NCBI GenBank assembly: GCA_036898135.1
Contig: CM072520.1
Coordinates: 1,123,991 to 1,187,990, forward strand
Source: Oncomelania hupensis
Lineage: Eukaryota > Mollusca > Gastropoda > Littorinimorpha > Pomatiopsidae
Reading direction: 5' to 3'
Length of the DNA: 64,000 nt
Notes under the pieces: model-generated
What the model saw: only the letters and a program-made list of their open reading frames with translations
Told to the model about the DNA's origin: nothing
The model's database searches: none
Program-made: the position numbers and the translations under genes
In this document: in pieces, positions 43,394 through 53,883 of the stretch
Position numbering within the stretch: the first letter of the stretch is position 1
How the letters are laid out: each line of letters starts with the position of its first letter

Positions 43394-45060
43394 TATCCTA
43401 TCCCGTAACTCGAAAGTCGTTGGGGCACCACAGATGATCGTTTAACCAGCGTACTCCATCTTTCTCTGTCCTCAGCAACCCTTATAACTTCGCTCAGTGT
43501 CAACCCAGTCAAATTCTCGAATGTTGTCCTCCCACCTCTTTTCCTCTCTCCCTTTTCTTCTGCCTCCTAGCACCGTGCCTTGCAGGATGGTTTTTCCAAG
43601 CCCTGATGCTCTGGTGACGTGGCCATGCCATCGGAGTTTCCGGTTCTTCACCACTGTCAGCATGTCTTCATGTTGTCCAATGGCTTGTGTGATGGTCGTT
43701 GGACTTCGTCGTTGGTGATGTGCTGGGTATAGGAAACGCCCAGAAGTCTTTTGTAGCACCTCATCTCCATGTCAGGGAAGCAGATTGTTGAGTTTTTGGT
43801 GGTCATCAGCGCCCTGTGAGGTGTTCTTTTTCTGTCCCATCTCTCTTCGTTTGTCACACAGGTCCAAAAGTTCAGATGTGATCCACGATTCTTTGGGCGG
43901 CACTTGCCAAGGATTTCAATGGCAGCGTCTGTAACAGTTGAATTGAAGGTAGTGATCATGGCGTTGACATCTACTTCACCAGCTCCCAGAATGAGCAGTT
44001 GTGCAAATTTCCATCCAATTGTGGCTTGGAATATTTCTGCCACCTCCGGGTCTTGCAGTTTGTCCATGGCAAACTTCAGTCTGGTGCACTTTGCACAAAT
44101 GGAGCCGGAAACACATTACGAGATCGTGGTCACTTCCGATGTTTGCTCCTGGAAAAGTGCGTGTCCTGCCAATGTTGATGCTTGATATGAAGCGTTTCTT
44201 GACCATGATGTAGTCAATCTGGTTGTGATGCTCCCCTCTGCGACTATGCCAGGTCCATCATCTGGATTTTTTGGGGGATCAAGCATGTTTGCCAGTATTA
44301 GATTGTTGTATCTGGCAAACTCCAAGAGTCTCAGACCTCTGTTATTTGTCTCGTTGGTGCAGTGGGGTACACATGTGTCTCCCCAGTTGTGGTGCGCATC
44401 TTTGGCCAGCCTTGGCATTCCAGTCGCCTTGAATTATGACAATGTCCTTCTTCGGCACTTGATCAAGGACAGCCTGCAGATTTTCATAGAAATCCTCCAA
44501 TTCGCTGTCGTCATAGTCTGATCCTGCGGCATAGACCTCGATGATGATTATGTTGAAAGGGGCTACTCTCAATAAGTTTACTGGAGATTGAGCGGCAACC
44601 CATGACAGTGGCTAGAATGTCTTTCTGGACCAAGAATCCAACGCCGTGTTTGTGCCTGTCATCTCTTTCACTGAAATAAAGCTTGTGACCTTTGTCGGTC
44701 GTTGTTTCACCTGGGCCTTTCCAGCGCAGTTCGCTGATACCTAAAATGTTAATGTTCCATCGATAGGGGTCCATCTCGTGGGCCAGTTCTTCTAATTTTC
44801 CATCCGCAGTTAGGGTCTTGACATTCCAGGTTCCTATAACGATGTTGTCTCTTGTGCGGATCCTGCTAAGTTGTCCATGCACACTTATACCTTCGTCCTG
44901 GTAACCAACAGAAGGCGCGGTCCTTGGTGACTCAGGCGGCGACCGATCCTGTATGGAGTGAGTGGTTCTTTTCATCATACAGTATGCAAAAAAGATCTGG
45001 CGGGGCCCAATCGGCTGTTGGCCACAGACGAGATCCACTAGTGCAGTGTGGCTTAATTGT
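43392..45060 (-). mobile_element. RTE-like LINE, endonuclease half plus 3' end, RT deleted
   Basis: The minus-strand element starts near 45060 (exact 5' end unclear) and ends in a tcctatcctatccc tail (plus strand 43392) shared with four other fragments. It keeps the endonuclease region and the extreme C-terminus but lacks the central RT. Family assignment (RTE-like, the group behind bovine CFDP2/p97bcnt endonuclease) rests on recognisable protein phrases. Confidence 0.88.
43400..45038 (-). pseudogene. RTE-like ORF: AP-type endonuclease fused to C-terminal tail, several frameshifts
   Basis: Reading minus strand from 45038: IGTWNVKTLTADGKLEELA (N-terminal endonuclease motif), ISELRWKGPGETTTDKGHK, GVGFLVQKDILATVMGCR; then, shifted, IVIIQGDWNAKAG; then GLRLLEFARYNNLILANML; then FPGANIGSDHDLV, which holds the terminal SDH endonuclease motif. 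After about 43800 the protein jumps to MRCYKRLLGVSYTQHITNDE, which normally follows the RT and thumb. The end WHGHVTRASGLGKTILQG and KRWEDNIREFDWV is conserved. At least three frame changes and the RT deletion make it non-functional. Confidence 0.85.
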
Positions 45061-45143
45061 CTTCTTTACAGTGCGTCTTGTATCATTTCAAACTATGCAT
45101 ACTAGCTGATGCATAGATTTGCTGCTAATACAATAATAATGTG

Positions 45144-45147
<4 letters not shown>
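45061..45147. other. short unique stretch
   Basis: Nothing recognised. Confidence 0.5.
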
Positions 45148-45210
<63 letters not shown>

Positions 45211-45343
45211 TATCTCGTCGTCATTGTCATTATCAGTTTTGATGCTAAAACAAGCACCAAAGTCGTTGCTTGCACTGCTATTAGCACTACATGATCATCA
45301 TCATTGTCATCGTCGTCGTCATCATCATCAGCATCAGCATCAG

Positions 45344-45387
<44 letters not shown>

Positions 45388-45480
45388 CTCGTCATCATCA
45401 TCACCATCGCCATCATCATCGTCGTCGTCATCATCATCATCATCATCATCATCACCACCATCATCAGTAACCACAACAAC
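45148..45480. repeat. ATC microsatellite blocks
   Basis: atc runs at 45148-45212, 45296-45387 and 45388-45473, with gtc interruptions, separated by about 85 bp of unique sequence. Confidence 0.95.
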
Positions 45481-45536
45481 AACAATATCATATGTTTTAG
45501 CCTAATACTAGGATTTTTCTGTACACGAAAGAGTGT

Positions 45537-45624
45537 GAGAGAGCGAGAGAGAGAGAAAGACAGACAGACAGAGACAGACAGAGACAGACAGAGTGCATAT
45601 AGACAGTGAAACAGGGTGGGATGT

Positions 45625-45657
<33 letters not shown>

Positions 45658-45660
45658 GAG
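45537..45660. repeat. GA/GACA-rich tract
   Basis: gagagaga followed by gacagacagaga repeats in two blocks. Confidence 0.9.
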
Positions 45661-46120
45661 CACTGCACTTTGAAGTCGGGATCCCCGTGCATTAGTGGAG
45701 CTGGTCTTGAGGGGGATTTTATCCCAAAATGGATCGTCCTCAAATGGAAAGTCTGAACACGGCCTGTGTTTGGGGGGCAAATTGTCCAGACAGCGCTAGA
45801 CTCTAATTGTAACAGACAGTTCGGGACACTCAGAGTTCGCGTCAGCAACACAAATTGCGGGGTCGTCCTTATGCACCCCAAAGCTCTCAGTTCTGGCAGT
45901 GGGCTTGTAACTCATGTGGAAGGTTTTTAGAGAACTACATGTAGGTCTACAGTGATGTATCTTGTTTGGCTTGTAACTGTTGTTCCACATCTTTTTGTGA
46001 TCACATACTTAGCATTAGTTCCCATAGAATTATTGAAGCAGTCTGCCACATTTCGACTACTATTTTTACCCAGCAGTCTGTTTCCACACGCTACCTTTAC
46101 TCCGTTCAAGGATAGAGCTA
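45661..46120. other. unique sequence, nothing recognised
   Basis: No gene or family recognised. Confidence 0.5.
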
Positions 46121-46566
46121 TGGTAACCAATAGCTTTGGGAATAGAAAGTTGTGGGAACATAATGCAGTGGGAACAGAAATCCAACGGAATAAAATATCC
46201 TGAGAACCTAGAGAGTTGTGGGAACATAGAACCGTGAGAGCATAGAACCAGTGAAACATAGATTTGTGGGAAAATAGAGTCAGGGGAACAGAGGGAGTTG
46301 TGGAAACATAGGACCGTGGGAACATAGTGTGTTGTGGGAACATAGGACCGTGGGAACAGAGCCGTGGGAGCAGAAAGTTGTGAGAAAATATAGCGGTGGG
46401 AGCAGAAAGCTGTGAGAAAATAGAGCCGTGGGAACAGAGTGCTGTGAGAACATAGTGCCATGACAACCGAGAGAGTTGTGGGAACATGGAGTCATGAAAA
46501 ATAGAGCTGAGGGAACAGAAAGCCATGGAAACATACATTTTCGAGAACCTAAAGTTGTGGAAACAT
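46121..46566. repeat. degenerate ~19-bp minisatellite (gtgggaacatagarYc)
   Basis: About 20 imperfect units such as gtgggaacatagaaccgtg, agagttgtgggaacataga and gagccgtgggaacagagtg. The same units resume at 48742-48840 after the RTE copy, so one array was split. Confidence 0.9.
46553..46566. repeat. 14-bp target duplication, left (agttgtggaaacat)
   Basis: Identical to 48742-48755; brackets the RTE insertion. Confidence 0.9.
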
Positions 46567-46669
46567 CCTATCCTATCCTATCCTGTCCCGTAACTCGGAG
46601 GTCGTAGGGGCACCACAGATGATCGTTTAACCAGCATACTCCATCTTTCTCTGTCCTCAGTGTCAAACC

Positions 46670-48318
46670 TATGAAGCGCCATTTGTAAATTAAATGGTTA
46701 TTGTCATTATATCTATAGAACATACATTTTACCTGTATAAAAGATATGGTATAATTATAAAATGAATTATATACCTATAAAATACATTCTATAGCAATAC
46801 AACACTTTTTATAGCTATAAAGCAACATTTTTATAGCTACAGACTACATTTTACGATATACAAGAGATCATACACGGATCGTCACGCCGTTTGTAAATAT
46901 TAAACACAAAAAAACGATTTTATTTATAAACAAAACATTTTATACGTAACCAATTCATTTTATCTATAAACAAAACATTTTATAAGTAACCAATTCATTT
47001 TACCTATAAACAAGTCATTGTATCTATAAACAAGTCATTTTATAGCAAAAACGATCTATAAAACTTCCTTTTATCTGTAAACACTTCATTTTATAGCAAC
47101 AACGAGCACTTATATCTATAGAATACATTTTATAACACGTACAATGAATTGTACCTGTAGAATGCATTCGCGCCAATTATTTTCCAGTCGGCGCCTTACA
47201 ATAATTGTGTACTAACTTTCTCATTGTATAACTGCTTCTCTCCCTTCGATTATTTTTATTTTGTAACGTTCTAAGCGACCCAAAGTTGCTGTGCGGCGCG
47301 CAAAGATGGCTGACGTTTTTTTTTTTTTTTTTTTGGGGGGGGGGTTCTTTTTTTTTTTTAAATTAAAATTTACGTCCCCGGACTCATTAAGCGTATAGGG
47401 GGCGATTGGTTAATAGGTACATTCAACCAATTCAACGAAAAAAGGCCCTCTCGCCTTTTCATGTAGAAGTGACGTTGCATAAGCTAAATTTAGATAGCTA
47501 CGGTGCGTTTAGGGAATTCCCGCTAGGCCTATATCGACTTCCCGCGCTTACGGCTAATACGGCATACTTGATGTCAACAATCTCCAAGGTAACAGTTACG
47601 ATGGAAGCTGGTTTGCCTTCGTGCTTATCGATAGTTTTTCAAGACGACCAAAAAATAATTGGAACAGTCGAGACTGACAATGATGTCGCTGATATTTTAT
47701 CAGCATTTCACTAGTATGGTCCTCGCCAATTTATATAGTACACTAGTATGGTCCTTGCCATTTTTTGTAGTAGACTTTATGGTCTTTACCATGTTGAGTC
47801 GCTTAGAAGTTTACAAGTAGTCTACACGAGGATGGAGTTGCTTCCCTGGGATCAGCAATGCGAAACTCAGTATAAAATTAATGTCATGCGCCGAATGTAA
47901 AATAATACTCCGAATGCATTCTACAGGTAAAATGCATTGTATATATTATAACATTTATTTTATAGATATAAAAGCTCTTTGTTCCTATAAAATGAATTGT
48001 TTACCTATAAAATGAATTGTTAATGTATAAAATGTAGTGTTTAGAGATAAAATGAAGTGTTTAGAGATAAAATAGTTTTTCGGAATAATATTTACAAATG
48101 GCGTGATGATCGAGTATGATTTCTCTTGTATATTGTAAAATGTAGTCTGTAGTTATAAAAATGTTGTTTTTAGCTATAAAAAGTTTTGTATTGCTATTGA
48201 ATGTATTTTATAGACATAGAATTCATTTTATAAGTATACAATATCTTTTATACAGGTAAAATGTATGTTCTATAGATATAATGACAATAATGATTTAATT
48301 TACAAATGGCGCCTCATA
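46670..48318. mobile_element. 1,649-bp DNA element with very long terminal inverted repeats
   Basis: Ends are TATGAAGCGCCATTTGTAAA and, on the other strand, TATGAGGCGCCATTTGTAAA. The inverted repeats extend, imperfectly, to about 47172 on the left and back to about 47905 on the right (both stop at acctgtagaatgcattcg). Flanks caaacc at 46664-46669 and 48319-48324 are a 6-bp target duplication, confirmed because RTE copies without the insert carry gtgtcaaaccagtcc once. The arms are rich in ttttatagcYataaa motifs and contain a second internal copy of the end motif (cgccgtttgtaaat at 46893). No transposase is recognised, so it is non-autonomous and of unassigned superfamily. Confidence 0.9.
47173..47904 (+). 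other. central unique segment of the inverted-repeat element
   Basis: About 730 bp without inverted counterpart: aagatggctgacg, then a t-run and g-run (47316-47345), and an open stretch at about 47427-47714 ending in tag. That frame has no starting ATG near its beginning; its first internal ATG is far in. Part reads VVFQDDQ-like SIVFQDDQKIIGTVETDND. I do not recognise a family. It could be captured host sequence or a decayed internal gene. Confidence 0.5.
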
Positions 48319-48741
48319 CAAACCAGTCCATTCTCGAATGTTGTCCTCCCACCTCTTTTTCGGTCTCCCTCTTCTTCTACCTCCTTGCACTGTGCCTTGC
48401 AGAATCGTCTTTGCAAGGCCTGATGATCTGGTGACGTGGCCATACCATCGGAGTTTCCGTTTCTTCACCACTGTGAGCAGGTCATCGTGTTGTCCAATGG
48501 CTTGTGTGATGGTCTGTCGGACTTCATCGTTGGTGATGTGTTGGGTATAGGAAATGCCCAGAAGTCTTCTGTAGCATCTCATCCCTATGCTTTGTATTCT
48601 TCGTTGGAGATCTGCTGTGAGGGTCCATGCTTCGCAAGCATATAGGAAGATGGAGATGACAAGGGAGCGCAGCAGTCTTACTTTGGAATGTAGACTGATG
48701 GTCCTGTCTTTCCAAATGGGCTTCAACCTTGTCAAGGCAGC

Positions 48742-48845
48742 AGTTGTGGAAACATAAACCCGTGAAAACAGAAAGACGTGGAAACATAGAACCTAGGGAA
48801 CACAGAGCCGTGGGATCATTGAGCTGATGGAACATAGACCTGCTA
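48742..48845. repeat. degenerate ~19-bp minisatellite, right part
   Basis: agttgtggaaacataaaccc...gaaacatagaacctaggg...acagagccgtgggatc; continues the array interrupted at 46566. The first 14 bases are the right target duplication. Confidence 0.85.
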
Positions 48846-49286
48846 CCAAGTCTGATAGCAGCATCCAGATAGGCAGTGGTAGATAGTGAGTATTGTCGCA
48901 TCTTGGTGTGTGTGTGTTTGTTACGCCCACAGCGTTTGGCTTGTGTTGTGAGAAGTGTGGCGAAGACGGGTCGCCACTACTGTTTTTACTATCTAGTTAT
49001 TTTATGCGGGAATTTTCTTGTTGTTAAGTTTATGTGAGTGTATTTGTTTGTGTGTGTTTATAAGTGTGTTTGTATATATGAGTATGTGTTTCTGTGTGTC
49101 TGTTATGTGTATGAGTGCGTATGAGTTTGTGTATGAGTGTGTGTGTATGTGTGTGTGTGGGGGGGTGTATGTGTGTGTGTTTGGGGCACACTTACACAGT
49201 GTTATCTGGACAAATCAGTGAACATCTACATAACTTGAATTGACATGCCTACTTGTTTTGAGGTCAGAACAATGATCCGTTAGGGC
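48846..49286. other. unique and GT-rich sequence
   Basis: Imperfect gtgtgtatgagtgtg stretch at about 49020-49190; no gene recognised. Confidence 0.6.
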
Positions 49287-49325
49287 TGGGTTAGGGTTAG
49301 TGTTAGGGTTAGAGTTAGGGTTCGA
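49287..49325. repeat. interstitial telomere-like tract
   Basis: gggttagggttagtgttagg then gttagagttagggttcg: six TTAGGG-like units, some mutated. Confidence 0.75.
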
Positions 49326-49429
49326 ACATTTCAAAGTACTTAAACATGGGGACGAAATATGACCCATTGTCAGCACAACGTATGTGGCGTTTCGGGAAAG
49401 TCATGATAATACTGTGTAACCTCGGCTCT

Positions 49430-49459
49430 TGGTTTGTGTGTGTGTGTGAGTGAGTGGGG

Positions 49460-49502
<43 letters not shown>

Positions 49503-49545
49503 GAGTGTGTGTGTGTGGGGGGTAGTGTGTGTGTGTGTGTAGGAA
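49430..49545. repeat. GT microsatellite
   Basis: gt runs interrupted by gggga and gagtga. Confidence 0.95.
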
Positions 49546-49645
49546 GAAGGCAGTGCGTGTAAGTGAGAGATAATGTGAGAGTTTGTGAAGAAGAATACTT
49601 TTCGCGTCTTTTAAAAAAAATCTTTTCTAATTTTTTTAAGTGATC

Positions 49646-49647
<2 letters not shown>

Positions 49648-49690
<43 letters not shown>
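49648..49690. repeat. GA microsatellite
   Basis: About 20 ga units with one a insertion. Confidence 0.95.
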
Positions 49691-49978
49691 CTATTGGTCA
49701 ACAGCATGATGACATGCTCACAATGGTGAAGAAACGGGAACTCCGATGGTATGACCACGTCAACAGAGCATCAAGCCTTGCAAAAACCATCCTGCAAGGC
49801 ACGGTGCAAGGAGGCAGCAGAAGAGGGAGACCGAAAAAGAGGTGGGAGGACAACATTCGAGAATGGACTGGTTTGACCCTGAACGAAGCCATGAGCGTTG
49901 CTGAGAACAGAGAAAGATGGAGTACGCTGGTTAAACGATCATCTGTGGTGCCCTAACGACCTTTGAGTTACGGGATAG

Positions 49979-49979
<1 letters not shown>
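49691..49979 (+). pseudogene. RTE-like LINE C-terminal fragment
   Basis: Plus frame 49714-49956 reads KKRELRWYDHVNRASSLAKT then ILQGTVQGGSRRGRPKKRWE, DNIREWTGL and WSTLVKRSSVVP, the usual end of this LINE's ORF, with a stop at 49954-49956 and a ttacgggataggag tail. GA microsatellites abut both sides. Only about 95 codons remain, so it is a 5'-truncated copy without catalytic domains. Confidence 0.9.

Positions 49980-50033
<54 letters not shown>
49980..50033. repeat. GA microsatellite
   Basis: gagaga run directly following the LINE tail. Confidence 0.96.
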
Positions 50034-50036
<3 letters not shown>

Positions 50037-50511
50037 CTCCCACATTCATTCCACGCCCAGCTTACCACCGCTACGCTTACATCCATCCCCATCTTCTTGC
50101 CTGGTACTTGTCACAATGTGATCAAATGAAACGCCCGCATAAAAGAAACCATCTTTCTAGCCTTTTGTTGTCGGGTTGCCCCATACATTGTAAATATCTT
50201 TTTTTTTTTAAACCAATCTTTTCTTTCTTCTATCTACCTTCCTTTTCTATTCTAATCTTTCTGTCCTTTGTTTCTTCTTCTTCTCTTCTGAATTTTTCAC
50301 TCAGCCTTTCCACACTAACCCCGCCTTCCTATCATTTTCCTAATGTTTTGCCCCGCTCACCCTGGCAACGCAATTCCATCGCTGTTACTGGGTTTTATAA
50401 TCTGCCAATGGGAGGTCATACACACAAAAACACACATCTGAAGCCAAACTGCCAAAATATAGATCCCTGACAGTAATATCCTACAAGGAGAAGACAGAGT
50501 AGGTGGAGGAG
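50034..50511. other. unique sequence, nothing recognised
   Basis: Pyrimidine-rich in part; no domain. Confidence 0.5.
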
Positions 50512-50626
50512 GAAGAGAAGAAGAACAAGAAGAAGAAGAAGAAGAAGAACAAGAAGAGAAGAAGAAGTACAGGAAGAAGAAGAAGAAGAAGAAGAAGAAG
50601 TAGAAGAAGAAGAAGAAGAAGAAGAA

Positions 50627-50690
<64 letters not shown>

Positions 50691-50900
50691 TTGTTGATGA
50701 AGAAGAAGAAGAAGAAGAAGAAGAAGAAGAAGAAGAAGAACAACAACAACAACAACAACAACAACAAGGAGGAAATAAAAAGAAGAAAGAAGGAAAAAGA
50801 GAAGAAATTCAAAACGAAGAAAGAAGGAGGAGGAGAAGAACAAGATGTCGAAAGAAAGAAAGAAAAGAAGAAGAAAATAGAAAACCCAGGACTATAGTTT
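50512..50900. repeat. AAG, GAT and AAC trinucleotide block
   Basis: Successive aag/aga runs, about 20 gat units (50628-50690), aag again and about 9 aac units, then degenerate agaagaaaga. Confidence 0.96.
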
Positions 50901-50949
50901 TCATGCTTTCAATTTTCGTCTTCTTCTTGTTTTTCTCTTTTTCCTTTAA

Positions 50950-51043
50950 GCACAACACGCACAAAAACACACTCACAAACACACACACACACACAACACT
51001 ACACACACTTCATTACTCACACACATACACACATACCACTCCA

Positions 51044-51080
<37 letters not shown>

Positions 51081-51098
51081 GCACTACACTTTCTCTCC

Positions 51099-51146
<48 letters not shown>
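50950..51146. repeat. CA and CT microsatellites
   Basis: ca-rich 50950-51080 and ct 51095-51144. Confidence 0.95.
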
Positions 51147-51147
<1 letters not shown>

Positions 51148-51599
51148 CACACAGATGTTTGGCAATGTAATGTTCCACTTGGGAAAAACAAAGAAGAGAA
51201 ATAAATCAAATTCCACTTTTTGCCCAAATCGTGTTCCAGTCTGCAATTTCATCTGTCAGGGGCGATAATGCAATATGTCGGACGCAGCTCACTGCTCTTC
51301 TGTGGACGGCTCTATTTGTTTTCTTCACTTATCTCTGCAAATTACAAAACGGGGAAGAGAAGAAGGAGCAGAGTTAGGACAAGAAGAATTGGAGAAACAG
51401 GAGAAAGAGCTACCAGCCCGGCCCATGGTAGGTGGTGGTGGTGATGGTGGTCCCATAGCTTTGTGGCCGTAGGGGAGCGTGATGTTGGAGATCACACTTA
51501 TCTTGGGCCAGCGTAATGAGGGTGATGCCCATCTCTCTCCCTCGCTGCTTTACCTTCCCCACCCTTAAGAGAGTAGGTACTCAGTCACAGTTGAGTCAA
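51147..51599. other. unique sequence with a weak exon-like stretch
   Basis: Around 51345-51427 a plus frame reads REEGAELGQEELEKQEKELP and is followed by atg|gtaggtgg, a donor-like site. No clear acceptor or homology, so it is not called as a gene. Confidence 0.3.
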
Positions 51600-51602
51600 C
51601 TG

Positions 51603-51724
51603 GGGGCGTTGTTATTTGTCGCTTCACGGTTTGCGGTCACCCATCCAAGTGCTAACCGCACTGGACGGTGCTTAACTTGCGACACAGCAGCGAGTGCTCC
51701 AACCACTGCGCTATCCGACACGCC
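51603..51724 (-). mobile_element. chimeric tRNA/5S-rRNA-derived SINE head
   Basis: Minus strand begins gtgtcggatagcgcagtggt, with a tRNA-type A box (tagcgcagtggttgg). It then switches to gttaagcaccgtcc and ggttagcacttggatgggtg acc, which match the internal promoter region of 5S rRNA (A box and C box). A complete 5S gene is excluded because the 5' third is replaced. No body or tail was clearly defined beyond about 51603. Confidence 0.7.
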
Positions 51725-51981
51725 CAGGGTAGACAGTCCACGAAGACCCGGCAGTCTGTGCTGCGCAGTGTAACAGCAACAGTGTCCAATGAACAAAAGA
51801 AAAGAAAGAGAAGAGGGGGCGGGGGGGGGGGGGTGAGAGTGAGGGGAAGGAGTGTTTGTGGGGGAGAGCGAGGGAGAGAAAGGGAGAAAGTAAACATGAA
51901 GATGGAACAAGAAACGAGAGAGAGAAGGTGAGCGAGAGATTTTTTTTAAGGCCATTGGTCCGTTTGAACCATTGGTCCATT

Positions 51982-51982
<1 letters not shown>
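51725..51982. other. purine-rich unique sequence
   Basis: Poly-g and agagag-rich; nothing recognised. Confidence 0.5.

Positions 51983-52046
<64 letters not shown>
51983..52046. repeat. GA microsatellite
   Basis: About 31 ga units. Confidence 0.98.
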
Positions 52047-52048
<2 letters not shown>

Positions 52049-52198
52049 GGATGGAGAGGAACTCAATTAATGAACCAAGGATGCCGTGATCTGATCCGTA
52101 ACGTTTTGGAACCGTTTCAGCACTGTTCGAGTTTCGTTTTCTTTGGCAGTTTCACCGTTAAAATAGAAAGATAACGTACGAAGCTGCTGCTGCTGATG

Positions 52199-52833
52199 TG
52201 TTACGTTGAAACGTGAACGAAAGTATGTCGGAAGCGCGCACGATAGATCTAATCGTTTCGTTTTGCAAAGTATTCAATAATGGAGTTTATTTACCTTTGA
52301 TTTGAGTTTGCATTGTTGTTAGGAGTGGTTTTGTATAACGTTGATAATTTGCGTTAGTCGATATTATTTGAGAATCTTCTGGATATGCGTGTTTACTCTT
52401 GATAGAAATTTCCCGATACATGTCGAAGCAAGAGGTCGTTCTGGAAGATATAAAAATATGTATTGACGTAAGTCAGTGATGACGATATTTTATTCGATTG
52501 GTGGCAGTGCGTCATTTCTACATTGTTCGAAATTCTTCCGGAAGAGAGAGAGGTTATTTAATCGTGTGCCGAGTTGCTGTTGAGATAGTGAAGTTGTTGA
52601 TAGTGAAACTGAGAGTTGCTGTGAAAGTTGTTGAGTTGAATTGAGAATTGTATGCAGTTGTTGGTGTGTGCTGAATAAAAGTGGAAAACTTCATACGTCG
52701 ACTTTGTGACTTGTATGCTGTTTGGACGGGCTGTGTGAATAAACGAATCTGAGTTACACAACTATCAGGAATTCAAGCATCGGGGCTGAATCAGATACTG
52801 ATAGAAAACACCATCATCAAACTGAGTGTAACA
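52199..52833 (+). mobile_element. solo LTR of family G1 (635 bp)
   Basis: Starts tgttacgttgaaacg and ends ctgagtgtaaca, the reverse orientation of the G1 LTRs at 13806 and 18670. Flanks tgatg at 52194-52198 and 52834-52838 form the 5-bp duplication. Visible differences from the intact LTRs are spread along it, so it is an older insertion reduced by LTR-LTR recombination. It keeps the gaataaaagtgg signal and the gattggtgg motif. Confidence 0.95.
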
Positions 52834-53099
52834 TGATGATGATGATGATGTTAAAATTGATGATATTGATGATATTGTTTTTACTTCTTCTGTCGCTTAT
52901 ACTGATTATAATAATAACGACAATTGCGACAATTTCGATGATAGCTTTTCTTTTGGGTCTGCTATCGAATCGTTCTTTGTGTCTGTCTGTAATGGTGTTT
53001 GAGCGATGACCTAAAGGAGTGTCTTAAAGCAAAGGGAATGAATGAAATGTCAACGTCGTGGTCGCGTCCTCCCAGTTTTGGCACCGTCTGAACAAACAG
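52834..53099. other. unique sequence with a short GAT run
   Basis: gatgat run at 52834-52850; nothing else recognised. Confidence 0.5.
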
Positions 53100-53221
53100 T
53101 ACTGGTCAGCCAGAGTGTCTGCAGCTGGCAGAGATGTCCTTTTGTACTGTGCTTGCATGGTACTGGTCAGCCACAGTGTCTGCAGCTGACAGAGATGTCC
53201 TTTTGTACTATGCTTGCATGG
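53100..53221. repeat. ~61-bp tandem duplication
   Basis: Two copies starting tactggtcagccaSagtgtc and ending gcttgcatgg, differing at a few positions. Confidence 0.95.
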
Positions 53222-53239
53222 TCTCTGATGGTCAGTACA

Positions 53240-53312
53240 CACGGTACAACAATATAATACAACACAATATAACACAACACAACATAATACAACACAATAC
53301 GATACAACGTAT
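53240..53312. repeat. acaat/acaac-rich tract
   Basis: Imperfect pentanucleotides tacaacacaa and ataatacaac. Confidence 0.8.
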
Positions 53313-53469
53313 TCAAATACAACTGTATTCATCTCACCTAGATCAATTGCAGACAGAATGAAGCAGGCCTACAGTTGTCCACATACAAACTGACATTGAA
53401 TTTGTACCGTGTTCTTCTTATGTTAATTTGAGTTTTTCGCTTCAGAACAAATGAATAGGATGGTAAAGT

Positions 53470-53810
53470 GCAGCTTTGACCAGGGAGGGAGGAAAAGGTT
53501 AATTTTAACCATTTACCTAGGTGGAGCTTTGAGGAGGGAGGGAGGAAAAAGTTAATTTTAACCATTTACGGGTCCTAGGTTGAGCTTTGACCAGGGAGGG
53601 AGGAAAAGGTTAATTTTAACCATTTACCTAGGTTGAGCTTTGACCAGGGAGGGAGGAAAAGGTTAATTTTAACCATTTACCTAGGTGGAGCTTTGATGAG
53701 GGAGAGAGGAAAAGGTTAATTTTAACCATTTACCTAGGTGGAGCTTTGACGAGGGAGGGAGGAAAAGGTTAAAATTTTAACCTTTACCTAGTTTGAGCTT
53801 TTCACTTCAC
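53470..53810. repeat. 54-bp tandem repeat, about 6 copies, with palindromic core
   Basis: Unit has gagggagggaggaaaaggtt, the palindrome ggttaattttaacc, then atttacctaggtNgagcttt. One unit has an extra gggtcc. Confidence 0.95.
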
Positions 53811-53883
53811 AACAAATGCGGAGGATCTTAGAAAGGGTTGCTTTGCCAATGCTTGAAATTATTCAATATTTAAATCATGTTTT
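53811..53883. other. short unique stretch
   Basis: Nothing recognised. Confidence 0.5.

Larger units (their letters stand above)
46567..48741 (-). mobile_element. RTE-like LINE fragment split by a long-inverted-repeat element
   Basis: 5'-truncated minus copy of about 520 bp in two parts, 46567-46669 and 48325-48741, starting with the tcctatcctatcc tail. The larger part encodes SLHSKVRLLRSLVISIFLYA, RRLLGISYTQHITNDEV and KKRKLRWYGHVTRSSGLAK, the family C-terminus. It is flanked by an exact 14-bp duplication. A 30-bp stretch between two ctcag strings is missing in the left part. Confidence 0.92.

Noticed and set aside
44225..44521. Plus-strand frames opposite the RTE endonuclease
   Set aside because: Antisense shadows; the minus strand carries the recognisable endonuclease motifs.
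51603..51724. Possible 5S rRNA gene
   Set aside because: Only the internal 5S promoter region matches; the 5' part is tRNA-like, so it is a SINE head.
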